Assembly (NCBI RefSeq): GCF_002192255.1
Contig: NZ_CP021768.1
Span: 4,172,001 to 4,236,000, forward strand
DNA from: Stenotrophomonas sp. WZN-1
Lineage (GTDB): Bacteria; Pseudomonadota; Gammaproteobacteria; Xanthomonadales; Xanthomonadaceae
DNA: 64,000 nt
Direction: 5' to 3'
Each line of letters starts with the position of its first letter. The stretch's first letter is position 1. Shown here piece by piece: positions 33,496 through 42,388 of the stretch. The notes under the pieces were generated by a model. The model did not search any database. It saw only the letters and a program-made list of their open reading frames with translations, and was not told the origin of the DNA. The position numbers were made by a program, and so were the translations under genes.

Positions 33496-36471
33496 TTACT
33501 TGAACCGGTAGCCGATGGTCACACTGTAACCACGGCCGAAGATGGTTGCGTAGTCACTGGAGTCACCCAGGAAGCTGTTCGGGTCGTAGAACGGCAGGCG
33601 GTTGAACAGGTTCTTGACGGTGAAGCTCAGGTTCCACGCATCATCCGGGCGCCAGGTGACGCTCATGTTGGCGGTCCACCACGACGGTGCGCCGTCGCAC
33701 TTGCTCTTCTGCAGGGCCAGGTAGCCGCCGGTGCAGGTTTCCTTGTTGTTGCTCACCTCGTCGACCTGGTCGGTGGCCCACTTGGTGCCGCCCACGTAGT
33801 TGACGAACATGCTGGTGGTCACCTGCTTGTAGGTCCAGTCGGCATTGAGCGTGGCACGCAGGCGCGGGTTGTTGTAGTAGCCCACCACGTCGCCGTAGTA
33901 CCAGCCGTTCTCCGCGTCCATGTAGAAGCGGTTGCGGTTGGCGATGGTGGCGGCCAGGCCGATGTTCAGGTTGCCCCAGTCGCCCAGCGAGAAGCGGCTG
34001 CGCGCATCGATGTCGAAGCCGTCGATCAGGGTCTTGCCGCGGTTCTTGTACTGGCCCACCACGCTGGCGACGTTGCCGGCCGAGTAGCCCGGCAGGTTCG
34101 CCGGGCAGCTCACGCCGCTGGCCGGGTCGGCGCACATCGCCGCCAGCTGGGCCAGGTTGGCACGGTCGCTGTCGGTGACCGGCGAGCGCGACATCGAGAT
34201 GATGTCTTCCATGCGGCGGTAGTCCGGCGCAACGATTTCATTGTCGCGGTAGATGAACCAATAGTCGGCCGACACCGACAGCCAGGTCGCCGGCTCATAG
34301 ACGAAACCGAGGGTGGCGATCTTCGCCTTCTCCGGCTTCAGGTCCTTGTTCGGCTGGGTCATGCGTGCCACGGTGCGGCTGCAGTCGACGTTCAGCAGGG
34401 TCTTGCCGAGATCGACGTCACCCGGGCGCTGCGACTTCAGCAGCAGGTTGGCGATGGCATTGGTCTCGTTGCAGCGCAGCTCGTCACGGAAGCCACCCAG
34501 CTGTGCGAACACGCCGCCGTTGCCGGACTCGGCCAGGCTCGGTGCACGGAAGCCGGTGGAGTAGGTACCGCGCAGCATCAGCTGGTCGAACGCCTGGTAC
34601 TTGAAGCCGATCTTCGGCGCGACGTTGGCGCTGAAGTTCGGGTACTTGTCCACGCGCACTGCTGCATCCAGCTCCAGCTTGTCGGTGATCGGTGCCACGG
34701 TCTCGGCGAACAGCGCGTAGGTGTTGCGCTTGCCGTCGAACCACGAGCCGCCCTGCTGGGTGATCAGGCCGTTGGCTGCGTCGGCGTTGCCCGGGGTGTA
34801 GAAGGTTTCGCGGCTGGCGTTGAAGCCGAACGCGGCGCGCATTTCACCGGCCGGCAGCTGGAACAGCGGGCCTTCGATCTTGCCGTCCAGGGTGTGCAGG
34901 CGGGTCCACGACTGGATGTCGAAGGTCGGGAACGCTTCACGGATCAACGCAGCGTTGGCTTCGCTGATCTCGCCGAACTTGTACGCCGGGTGGTCGGAGA
35001 TGATCACGCGGCCGGTGCCCGGATCGATCGTGTAAGGGCCGAAGGCCTTCTCGAAGCCCTTGGTGTTGACGTTGATCGTCTGGTACGTGGTGGAGTGGGT
35101 ACCGGCGCTGGCGAAGGCGGTCTCCCAGTTCCAGTCACCCCGGTTGCCACGCGCACCGGCCAGCACGCGGTAGCTCTTGTCGGTGTTGCGCTGGCCGAAG
35201 TAGTTCGGGCCGGCATCCTGCAGCAGGTAGTTCAGGCCGACCACACCGCCCATCATCGCCTTCATTTCCGGGCTGGCGTGGTTGTACTCGTTGTTCGGGC
35301 CCAGGAACGGGTACAGGAACTGGTTGACGGTGTTGCCGGTGTTGCGCGAGAACCAGCTGGTCGGGTTGCCGGTGGTGGTGCCGTAGGTGCGCGGCGTGCC
35401 GCCGTTGGCGCGCAGGTCGATGTCGGTGTAGGTCGCCTCGGCGAAGATCTCGGTGCTGTCACCCACCAGGAAGGTGCCGTTGAGGTAGGCGGTGTTGCGC
35501 TCGGACTTGGCGCCGGCATCGATCTCGTTGTTCATCCAGGTTTCCCAGACGCAACGCGGACCGGCCGCTTCACTGGTCAGCACGTTCTTGCAGCCCGGCG
35601 CAGCTTCCTGCACGCGGCGGCCGGTGACCGGATCGAACGCGAAGTAGCTGCCCGGGTTGAACTCGCCCGGCTTGCTGCCCACGCCCAGGCGCAGGTTGTT
35701 GAGGTAGTTCGGGTTGTTGACGTAGTACTGGTCGGGCCGCTTGTCGTAGAAATCGCTGAGCGGAATCGCGTCGCGGCGGTACATGTTGACCGCGCCGTAG
35801 ATGTTGAAGCGGTTCTCGGCCAGGTCACCGAAGCCGGCGGTGATGCTGGCCTGGCGCTCGCCGTAGGAATCGATGCGCGAGGACGTATCGTTGGTGAAGC
35901 TGACCTCGGCGCCCTGGAAGTTGCGCTTGGTGATCACGTTGATCACGCCGGCCACCGCATCGGTGCCGTACACCGCCGAGGCGCCGTCGGTCAGCACTTC
36001 CATACGCTCGATGGCCGCGGCCGGGATCGCATCGATGTTGACGAACTGGGTCTGGAAACCGGCCGGCGCACCGTAGTACGACAGGCGACGACCGTTCAGC
36101 AGCACCAGCGTGCCCTGTGCGCCGAGGCCACGCAGGTTGGCCTGCGAGGCACCGTCGGAGCCGGTGAACAGCGAACGCGCGTCCTGCTGCGCCGGGCGTG
36201 CGGCCGGCAGGTTGTCGAGCACCTGCAGCAGCGTGCGCGCCCCCATGTTCTGGATGTCCTGCTTGCTGATCACCTGCACCGGCGAGGCGGTTTCAACGTC
36301 GGTGCGGCGGATGTTGGAGCCGGTGACCTCGATGCGGGCCAGGTCGGTGGCCTTGTCCTTGCTCTCCTGGGCGAAGGCAGGAACGGCGACCGACAGCAGC
36401 ACGCCGGCGATGGCCAGCGACAGCGGAGCGATCGAACGACAGGGGGGGCGGTGGTGGCGTGCGGGCAACAT
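33496..36471 (-). CDS. TonB-dependent receptor, probable GalNAc-glycan transporter
   Basis: 991 residues from ATG 36471 with AGGAG about 10 bp upstream. After a signal peptide (LSLAIAGVLLSVAVPAFAQ) come a plug domain (IEVTGSNIRRTD, RGLGAQGTLVLLNGRR, YGTDAVAGVINVITKRNF) and a long barrel that ends GYSVTIGYRFK. The long extracellular loops and the size fit the oligosaccharide-uptake class common in Xanthomonadaceae. It sits between the GH31 and GH109 genes on one strand, so it most likely imports GalNAc-containing oligosaccharides released outside the cell. The ligand is inferred from context, not from residues. Confidence 0.88.
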   Translation of the reverse strand: MLPARHHRPPCRSIAPLSLAIAGVLLSVAVPAFAQESKDKATDLARIEVTGSNIRRTDVETASPVQVISKQDIQNMGARTLLQVLDNLPAARPAQQDARSLFTGSDGASQANLRGLGAQGTLVLLNGRRLSYYGAPAGFQTQFVNIDAIPAAAIERMEVLTDGASAVYGTDAVAGVINVITKRNFQGAEVSFTNDTSSRIDSYGERQASITAGFGDLAENRFNIYGAVNMYRRDAIPLSDFYDKRPDQYYVNNPNYLNNLRLGVGSKPGEFNPGSYFAFDPVTGRRVQEAAPGCKNVLTSEAAGPRCVWETWMNNEIDAGAKSERNTAYLNGTFLVGDSTEIFAEATYTDIDLRANGGTPRTYGTTTGNPTSWFSRNTGNTVNQFLYPFLGPNNEYNHASPEMKAMMGGVVGLNYLLQDAGPNYFGQRNTDKSYRVLAGARGNRGDWNWETAFASAGTHSTTYQTINVNTKGFEKAFGPYTIDPGTGRVIISDHPAYKFGEISEANAALIREAFPTFDIQSWTRLHTLDGKIEGPLFQLPAGEMRAAFGFNASRETFYTPGNADAANGLITQQGGSWFDGKRNTYALFAETVAPITDKLELDAAVRVDKYPNFSANVAPKIGFKYQAFDQLMLRGTYSTGFRAPSLAESGNGGVFAQLGGFRDELRCNETNAIANLLLKSQRPGDVDLGKTLLNVDCSRTVARMTQPNKDLKPEKAKIATLGFVYEPATWLSVSADYWFIYRDNEIVAPDYRRMEDIISMSRSPVTDSDRANLAQLAAMCADPASGVSCPANLPGYSAGNVASVVGQYKNRGKTLIDGFDIDARSRFSLGDWGNLNIGLAATIANRNRFYMDAENGWYYGDVVGYYNNPRLRATLNADWTYKQVTTSMFVNYVGGTKWATDQVDEVSNNKETCTGGYLALQKSKCDGAPSWWTANMSVTWRPDDAWNLSFTVKNLFNRLPFYDPNSFLGDSSDYATIFGRGYSVTIGYRFK

Positions 36472-36604
36472 CGGGGTTCTCTCCTGGCAGGGGTGCGGCG
36501 CAAAAAGTGAGCGCGTGGGCGTTCGGCGGGCAAAACGCTCCCGGGCCACGGCCGTGAGGGCCGTAGTCGGAATGGGCGGGGGGAGGAGCGGTGTTACGAG
36601 GGAG

Positions 36605-39600
36605 TCATGGGGCGACGATGCTGGCGGAGTCGCCCTCCTGGCCGATCAGCACGGCGTTGGCCCAGTTGGCACAGACCTGGGCGGGTTGGCTGCCCTGCGC
36701 ACCCAGCGTGCGCAGGCTCAGGGTGGAAAGGCCTCGGATGTCCAGCTCCGGCTTGACCACGCCGGGCGCCTTCACCAGGCCGCTGTCGTACAGCAGGCGG
36801 TTGTCACCCCAGACCTGGAACTGCAGGCCACCGGCGTTGCGGCAGGCGTCGTCGATGCCGAGGTCGGCGCGCAGCAGGTGCCAGCCGCCCTGCAGGCGCA
36901 GGTCGATGCGGCTGTTGGCGCCGACGCCCAGGCCACGGCGGAACTGCAGCCCGTTCATGCGCATGCCGGCGTCGCCACGGAAGGACTGGTCGGTGCGCAC
37001 CTGGCTGGCCAGCGCGGCCGGCACCGGCAGCTCGGAGAGATAGCGCTGCCGGGCCGGTCGCTCCGGTTCCTGGTGTTCAAGAATGTGGAAGGTGGACAGT
37101 GCGATCGGGCCGACATCGCGCGGCTGCAATGCATCGAACGCGCGGGCGCTGCCCTGTGCGGCGGTCACCATCGGGTCGGTGCTGCTGGCGCCGTCGCCCT
37201 CGGGGTTCTGCACGCTCAGCACGCGGAAGCGCAGCAGGCGACCGGCGTGGGCCGGGAAGTCGATGCGCTGCACGCCTTCCTTCAGCTGCAGGCGGCCACG
37301 GGCGATCGGCTCGCCCCACTCGCCATTGCTGTCACCCAGGTACACCTCGTAGTCGCGGACCTGGCCGTGCTTCCAGTTCTTGTCGTTGCGCGGCGCGATG
37401 TCGATGCCATCGATCATCTTCCGCTCGCCGAAGCCGATCACCCACTCGTGCGCACCGGTGCGCACGGCCTGGTTGCGCACACTGCGGAACCAGGTGGCCG
37501 GATCGTCGTCGAAGGCGTCCTCCAGCGCATGGCCGGGCTCTTCGGCCGGGCGGTTGACCACCAGCAGGCTGTCGGCCGGCAGTTCGCGGCCCAGCACCGG
37601 TGCGGCCGGGTAGGCATCATCGGCGGCCGCTGCTGCCACCGCGAAGTCCAGCTGCAGCTGCAGTGGCTGACGGATGTCCTGCGCGGCCGTGCGCACATGC
37701 AGCGTGCCGCGGCGCTCCTGGGCATCGAAGTACCAGCCTTCGTTGGCGCTGTTGAAGGCGGCGGCATCGGCCAGCGCCGGCAGCGCGCGACCACCGGCCT
37801 GCACCGCGCGCGGCGCCTGGCGGCTGAGCACGCGCAGGCCGTAGCGGCGCTGCGCCAGCTGGCCGTTGTACTGGCCCTGCACGGCGTCGATCTGCACCTG
37901 CACCGGGCCACTGCCCTGTGTCGGCGCCTGCACGCGGATCTGCTGCGTGCTCGATTCGCCCTGCTGGTAGCGGCGGGTGTTGCCGTCGTCTTCGTACAGC
38001 GTGTACTGCGAATCGCCCTGCGGGTACAGGTCGAACGTCACCTCATCGAGTGGCTTTTCGCCATCGAAAAGCATCGACGGGTACATCGGCAGGATCGCAC
38101 CGGCACGCACGAACACCGGCAGCGTGGCCAGGTCCACCTGGCGGTCCAGCTGGCGGCCATCGGCGGCGGCCTGCACGCGGCGGCCGTCCCAGTAGTCGAT
38201 CCAGCCACCGGCCGGCAGATGGATGTCGCGGCGCCAGCCACGGCTGGCCGCCTGGCTGCGGTACACCGGCGCCACCAGCAGGTCGCGGCCGAGCAGGAAC
38301 TGGTACTTGTAGGTTTCATCCTGCGCATGCGGGTCGCGCGGGTTGTCCCACATCAGGCCACGCACCGGCGGTGCACCGGTCTGCGCGGCCTCGTGCACCA
38401 GCCCGTACATGTACGGGGTCAGGCGCATCTTCAACTTCAGGTAGTCGCGGTTGATGCTGCGGTAAGGCTCGTCGTACCACCACGGGTGCTTGCGCGCATT
38501 CGACGACCAGCCGCTCATGCCCATCAGCACCGGGGTGAACGCCTTCCACTGCAGGTCGCGGGTGAAGGTCTCGGCGCTGCCGCCGAAGATCGCATCGACA
38601 TCGCCGCTGGCGTAGGCCATGCCGGACAGGCCCGAACCGACCAGGGTCGGCACGTGCCAGCGGATGTAGTCCCAGCTGCTGCTCTGGTCACCGGTCCACG
38701 CTACGGCGTAACGCTGGATGCCGGCCCAGCCCATCACCGTCCACAGGAACGGGCGCGAATCGGAGTTGTCGAGGATGCCGTTGAACGCCTGGCGGTTGGC
38801 ATCCATCGCGAACTGGTAGCCCTTGCCGGTCCAGGCCACGTCCAGCTTCTGCACGCGGCTGCCGGCCTTGCCCACTTCCCAGGCGATCTTGTCGACACCG
38901 TTCTCGGTCCACAGGCCGGTGCGGAAACCGTACGTGGCCAGGCCCTTCACCGTTTCCGGCAACTGCTTGTAGCCGCAGCCGTAACCATCATTGGGCAGTA
39001 TCCAGCCACCGGGCATGTCGTGGGCGCGGTACTGCCTGGCCACGCTGTCGATCACATCCGGCGTGGTGCCGGTCGGGCCGTCGCTCCAGCCTTCAGGCAC
39101 GGTGCCGGGCTTCTTGCTGTTGTCGCCGTCGTTGTAGCAATCGGCATCGCCGTAGGACAGCGCCCAGCGCGCAACCATGTTGGGGCGGCCGGTCAGCTGT
39201 GTATAGCGTTCGATCAGCTTCGGCAGGTCCGCGCCGACGAAGTAGTACGCATCGAAGCGGTCTTCGCGATGCAGCAGCGTGGCCTGGTCGGCCTCGCGCA
39301 GATCGTAGCTGCCATCGCTCCAGGTGTTGCGCAGCATGCCCCAGCCGCGGCTGCTCAGCAGCATCGGTGCCGGGCTGGGGCGGTCGCCCTCTTCCCAGCC
39401 GCCGGAGTAGGACACTTCCAGCTCGCGGCCCTTGAACTGGTAGCGGCCGTTCTGCTGGCCGCCGCCGTAATAGCCTTCATCGGCCTGCGAGGACAATACC
39501 TGCACGCTCTGCGTAGCATCCAGGTCCAGTGGCTGCAGTTCCTGCCAGAGGGCGGTGGGCTGGCCGTTGTCCAGGCGCTCCAGGCGCAGGCGCAGCGGCT

Positions 39601-39964
39601 GCCGTTGTACGTGCAGCACCAGCGCATCGGTGCGCACGCGGATTTCCTGCGCGTCTTCTTCCAGCTGCGCCTGCACGTTCGCCTTGGGCTGCGGCAGCAC
39701 GATCGGCGCGGCCTTGTCACCTGCACCGGTGAGCTTGCCGTTGCGGCCGGCCTGCACGCGGATGATGTCGGTGGCCGGCAGCTCGATGCGGATGCGCGCG
39801 CCCTTGTCGGTCTGCAGGTCCCAGCCCTGCACGCCGTCGCGGCTGTCGCTGGCGGCCACCGAACGCAGGTTGCCGACCGGCTCGGCGCTGGCCGGCATGG
39901 ACGCCAGCATCAATGCCGGCAACAGGGCCAGCATCAGCGGCGAGCGACGAACGCAGTTTTCCAC
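36605..39964 (-). CDS. GH31 glycosidase with F5/8-type and NPCBM-like carbohydrate-binding domains
   Basis: 1119 residues from a GTG at 39964, chosen for its GGGAG site and complete signal peptide (MENCVRRSPLMLALLPALML, cleaved after ASA). The GH31 catalytic barrel spans about 190-560: the likely nucleophile is the Asp of KLDVAWTGKGY (about 374) and the acid/base the Asp of AWTGDQSSSWDY (about 425). A beta-sandwich region follows. Then come an F5/8C (CBM32)-like domain (about 790-930) and an NPCBM-like C-terminus (about 955-1115). GH31 is mostly alpha-glucosidase, but one subgroup (GH31_18) is alpha-N-acetylgalactosaminidase. The GalNAc locus makes that the favoured activity; subgroup membership needs a phylogeny. 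It is the first gene of the leftward operon. Confidence 0.85.
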   Translation of the reverse strand: MENCVRRSPLMLALLPALMLASMPASAEPVGNLRSVAASDSRDGVQGWDLQTDKGARIRIELPATDIIRVQAGRNGKLTGAGDKAAPIVLPQPKANVQAQLEEDAQEIRVRTDALVLHVQRQPLRLRLERLDNGQPTALWQELQPLDLDATQSVQVLSSQADEGYYGGGQQNGRYQFKGRELEVSYSGGWEEGDRPSPAPMLLSSRGWGMLRNTWSDGSYDLREADQATLLHREDRFDAYYFVGADLPKLIERYTQLTGRPNMVARWALSYGDADCYNDGDNSKKPGTVPEGWSDGPTGTTPDVIDSVARQYRAHDMPGGWILPNDGYGCGYKQLPETVKGLATYGFRTGLWTENGVDKIAWEVGKAGSRVQKLDVAWTGKGYQFAMDANRQAFNGILDNSDSRPFLWTVMGWAGIQRYAVAWTGDQSSSWDYIRWHVPTLVGSGLSGMAYASGDVDAIFGGSAETFTRDLQWKAFTPVLMGMSGWSSNARKHPWWYDEPYRSINRDYLKLKMRLTPYMYGLVHEAAQTGAPPVRGLMWDNPRDPHAQDETYKYQFLLGRDLLVAPVYRSQAASRGWRRDIHLPAGGWIDYWDGRRVQAAADGRQLDRQVDLATLPVFVRAGAILPMYPSMLFDGEKPLDEVTFDLYPQGDSQYTLYEDDGNTRRYQQGESSTQQIRVQAPTQGSGPVQVQIDAVQGQYNGQLAQRRYGLRVLSRQAPRAVQAGGRALPALADAAAFNSANEGWYFDAQERRGTLHVRTAAQDIRQPLQLQLDFAVAAAAADDAYPAAPVLGRELPADSLLVVNRPAEEPGHALEDAFDDDPATWFRSVRNQAVRTGAHEWVIGFGERKMIDGIDIAPRNDKNWKHGQVRDYEVYLGDSNGEWGEPIARGRLQLKEGVQRIDFPAHAGRLLRFRVLSVQNPEGDGASSTDPMVTAAQGSARAFDALQPRDVGPIALSTFHILEHQEPERPARQRYLSELPVPAALASQVRTDQSFRGDAGMRMNGLQFRRGLGVGANSRIDLRLQGGWHLLRADLGIDDACRNAGGLQFQVWGDNRLLYDSGLVKAPGVVKPELDIRGLSTLSLRTLGAQGSQPAQVCANWANAVLIGQEGDSASIVAP

Positions 39965-39991
39965 GCGGACTCCCAACCCGTTCACCGGGCG

Positions 39992-40000
39992 TTTCGAAAG
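39992..40000. promoter_or_regulatory. TTTCGAAAG box near the GH31 start
   Basis: One of three close copies of this 9-mer between the divergent arms (others at 40026-40034, as ATTCGAAAG, and 40239-40247). They sit in or beside the promoters and may be half-sites for the locus regulator. Confidence 0.45.
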
Positions 40001-40011
40001 CGGTTGGGCCG

Positions 40012-40041
40012 ACTCTAGGGCAGCGATTCGAAAGATGTCAA
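40012..40041 (-). promoter_or_regulatory. predicted promoter of the leftward GH31-TonB-GH109 operon
   Basis: On the minus strand TTGACA (40036-40041) and TAGAGT (40012-40017) are 18 bp apart, a good sigma-70 fit, about 48 bp before the GTG. The spacer holds the CTTTCGAAT form of the repeated box, so a bound repressor would block polymerase. Confidence 0.6.
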
Positions 40042-40075
40042 CAAATTGAAAGGAAAAAGGAAGATATATTCCTTT

Positions 40076-40085
40076 GAAACGAAAG
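40076..40085. promoter_or_regulatory. AgaR-like operator box 1
   Basis: GAAACGAAAG, whose complement CTTTCGTTTC fits the TTTCRTTTY core reported for E. coli AgaR sites. It lies between the two divergent operons. The DeoR-type AgaR candidate is encoded in the same locus at 43751. Confidence 0.5.
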
Positions 40086-40106
40086 TTGTTGCGCCGCAAT
40101 ACTTTG

Positions 40107-40120
40107 TGTAAGCGCTTGCA
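40107..40120. promoter_or_regulatory. LacI-type palindromic operator candidate
   Basis: TGTAAGCGCTTGCA, a near-perfect palindrome with the central AAGCGCTT that is typical of LacI/GalR-family sites. No LacI-type gene is in the window, so a regulator encoded elsewhere would be needed. Confidence 0.45.
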
Positions 40121-40162
40121 GGCGCCTGTTAAGCGTTGTGCGATACGGCATTTCGTCGGTCC

Positions 40163-40172
40163 TTTCGTTTTC
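40163..40172. promoter_or_regulatory. AgaR-like operator box 2
   Basis: TTTCGTTTTC, again fitting the TTTCRTTTY core of AgaR sites, about 115 bp before the agaS start. The tract from here to 40256 is unusually rich in CTTTC/TTTTC repeats compared with flanking coding DNA. Confidence 0.5.
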
Positions 40173-40286
40173 CCGGGCACCTCGCGACGCGGAAAGTCAC
40201 TCACCCATTTTCTTTCCTTTTACTTTCGATGTTTGACATTTCGAAAGAAAACGCAGATGGTGCGCTGGCCCAACTGGAACCTCCGA

Positions 40287-41441
40287 ATGGACGTCACCCT
40301 GCTTTCCGATGTGTCCGCCTGGCAGCGCCTTGGCGGAGCCGATACCGCTACCGAAATCGCCCAGCAGCCTGCGCTGTGGGACGCCCTCGCACAGGACCTG
40401 TCGCGTGCCCGCGACCGCCTGCAGGCCTTCCTTGGCGACAGCCTCAACGATCCCAACCAGCGCGTGCTGTTCACCGGCGCCGGCAGCTCCGGCTTCATTG
40501 CCGAAATGGTGGCCGATGCGATCAACGCGCAGTGGCCGGCCGATGTGCGCGTGGTGCACACCACCAGCCTGCTGACCCACCCGGCGCTGTACTTGCAGCG
40601 CGACCGCCCGACCCTGCTGGTCTCGTTCGGCCGCAGCGGCTCCAGCCCGGAAAGCGTGGCGGCAGTCGACCGCGTGCGCAGCGACGTGGATGACGCGCGC
40701 TTCCTCGACATCACCTGCAACGCCGATGGCGAACTGGCCCGACGTGGCGCCGGCCGTGCCGATACCTGCACCCTGCTGATGCCCTCGGCCAGCTGCGACC
40801 GCGCCTTCGCCATGACCAGCAGCCTGACCTGCATGCTGCTGGCCGCCTTGACCGTGTTCGATCGTTCGCCGTGGGATGCGCGCGTGGCGCGCCTGAAGCA
40901 GATCGCCGCGCTGGCCCGCGAAGGCCAGGCGCAGTGGGATGCACCGGTGGCGGCGCTGGCGCAACGCCCGTTCAACCGCATCATCTACCTCGGCAGCGGC
41001 CCGCTGGAAGCGCTGGCACGCGAGTGTGCGCTGAAGGTGCTGGAACTGACCGCCGGCCGCGTGCTGGCGCTGGCCAACACGCCGCTGGGCTTCCGCCACG
41101 GCCCGAAGTCGACGCTGGACGGCAACACCCTGGTGGTGGTGCTGCGCAGCGTGCAGCCACTGGCGCGCCGCTACGAACAGGACCTGCTGGAAGAGCTGCG
41201 CCGCGACGGCGTGGCCGGCCAGGTACTGGCGATCGGCCCGCATTCGGACATCGGCGCCGATGACGAGTACACCCTCACCGTACCGGCACTGGATGATCCG
41301 TGGCTGGCACCGGTGTGGCTGGGCTTCGCGCAGCTGTTCGCGCTGCAGCGTTCGGCCGCGCTCGGGCTGACCCCGGACAACCCGTTCCCGGACGGCACCG
41401 TCAACCGCGTCGTCAAGGGCGTTACCATCCACCATGGCTGA
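40287..41441 (+). CDS. agaS: D-galactosamine-6-phosphate deaminase/isomerase (SIS domain)
   Basis: 384 residues from ATG 40287, the usual AgaS length; an in-frame ATG at 40257 would add 10 residues and sits on top of likely control DNA. Two SIS sugar-phosphate isomerase domains are visible: VLFTGAGSSGFIAEMVADAI with LLVSFGRSGSSPESV in the first half, and IIYLGSGPLEALARECALKV with FRHGPKSTLDG in the second. AgaS removes the amino group from galactosamine-6-phosphate and isomerises it to tagatose-6-phosphate in the cytoplasm. Its stop overlaps the ROK kinase start (ATGGCTGA). It opens the rightward operon of the GalNAc locus. Confidence 0.9.
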   Translation: MDVTLLSDVSAWQRLGGADTATEIAQQPALWDALAQDLSRARDRLQAFLGDSLNDPNQRVLFTGAGSSGFIAEMVADAINAQWPADVRVVHTTSLLTHPALYLQRDRPTLLVSFGRSGSSPESVAAVDRVRSDVDDARFLDITCNADGELARRGAGRADTCTLLMPSASCDRAFAMTSSLTCMLLAALTVFDRSPWDARVARLKQIAALAREGQAQWDAPVAALAQRPFNRIIYLGSGPLEALARECALKVLELTAGRVLALANTPLGFRHGPKSTLDGNTLVVVLRSVQPLARRYEQDLLEELRRDGVAGQVLAIGPHSDIGADDEYTLTVPALDDPWLAPVWLGFAQLFALQRSAALGLTPDNPFPDGTVNRVVKGVTIHHG

Positions 41442-42372
41442 GCTGATCGCGCACGCCTGCTACGGCATCGACATCGGCGGCACCAAGATCGAGCTGGTGG
41501 CGTGCGATGCGGCGATGCAGGTCACCTGGCGCCGCCGCGTGGCCACGCCGCAGGGCGACTACAACGGTTTCCTGCAGGCGGTCGCGGAACTGGTGGCCGA
41601 GGCCGATGCCGCCCTGGGCCGCAGTGATGCGGCGATCGGCATCGCCCTGCCCGGCGTGCGCGACCGCCACAGCGGCCGCCAGCTGAGCGCGAATGTTCCG
41701 GCATTGACCGGCCACAGCGTGGCGGCCGACCTGCAGGCGCGCCTGCAGCGGCCGCTACATTTCGGCAACGACCTGCAGTGTTTTGCCCTGTCTGAAGCAC
41801 ACGGCGGTGCCGCCGACGGCTATCCCAGCATGTTCGGCGCCATCCTCGGCACCGGCGCTGGCGGTGGTTTCTGCGTGCAGGGCCGCCTGCTGTCCGGTTT
41901 CAACGGGCTGGCCGGCGAATGGGGCCACTGGAGCGTGCCCGGGCATCTGCTGCAGCGCCACGGCCTGCCGCTGATCGTCTGCGCCTGTGGCCTGCAGGGC
42001 TGCGTGGAGCGCTATGTGTCCGGCAGTGGCGTGGCGATGATCGAACGCCACCTTGGTGGCAGCGCCGCCGACGCCAGCGCGGTGATCGCACTGGCCGAAG
42101 CCGGTGATGCCCGCGCACGCAAGGCGCTGGACATCCATCGCGACCTGCTCGGCCACAGCCTGGCCGCGCTGGTGCTGGCGCTGGACCCGCACGTGATCGT
42201 ACTCGGCGGCGGCCTGTCGCAGTATGCGCCGCTGTACCAGCAGCTGCCGGCGGCCATCGCCGCCCATCTGTTCAAGGGTGTGCAGGTGCCACCGATCGTG
42301 CCGCCACGCTTCGGCGATGCCGGTGGCGCACGTGGTGCTGCCCTGCTCGCCTGCCAACCCTCGTTTTCCTGA
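41434..42372 (+). CDS. agaK: ROK-family sugar kinase, probable N-acetylgalactosamine kinase
   Basis: 312 residues. The ROK ATP-binding start is YGIDIGGTKIELVACD; the zinc-site motif reads CACGLQGCVERYVSG, and GTGAGGGFCVQGRLLSGFNG carries the sugar-binding Gly-rich loop with the downstream GEWGH. It should phosphorylate free GalNAc at O6 after import by a permease that does not phosphorylate (no PTS genes occur here). It overlaps agaS by 8 bp and precedes agaZ by 16 bp. The GalNAc assignment over GlcNAc or glucose comes from the locus; AgaK has been described as the kinase of the non-PTS pathway. Confidence 0.85.
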   Translation: MAELIAHACYGIDIGGTKIELVACDAAMQVTWRRRVATPQGDYNGFLQAVAELVAEADAALGRSDAAIGIALPGVRDRHSGRQLSANVPALTGHSVAADLQARLQRPLHFGNDLQCFALSEAHGGAADGYPSMFGAILGTGAGGGFCVQGRLLSGFNGLAGEWGHWSVPGHLLQRHGLPLIVCACGLQGCVERYVSGSGVAMIERHLGGSAADASAVIALAEAGDARARKALDIHRDLLGHSLAALVLALDPHVIVLGGGLSQYAPLYQQLPAAIAAHLFKGVQVPPIVPPRFGDAGGARGAALLACQPSFS

Positions 42373-42388
42373 TGTCCGGAGCCTGACC

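Noticed and set aside
33448..36510. 1020-codon open frame on the plus strand
   Set aside because: Antisense to the TonB receptor, which has a signal peptide, plug and barrel. The plus-strand frame has no recognisable domain.
40257..41441. agaS start at ATG 40257
   Set aside because: It would place the first codons directly behind the TTGACA/TTTCGAAAG control tract and has no ribosome site. ATG 40287 gives the normal 384-residue length, though the upstream start cannot be fully excluded.
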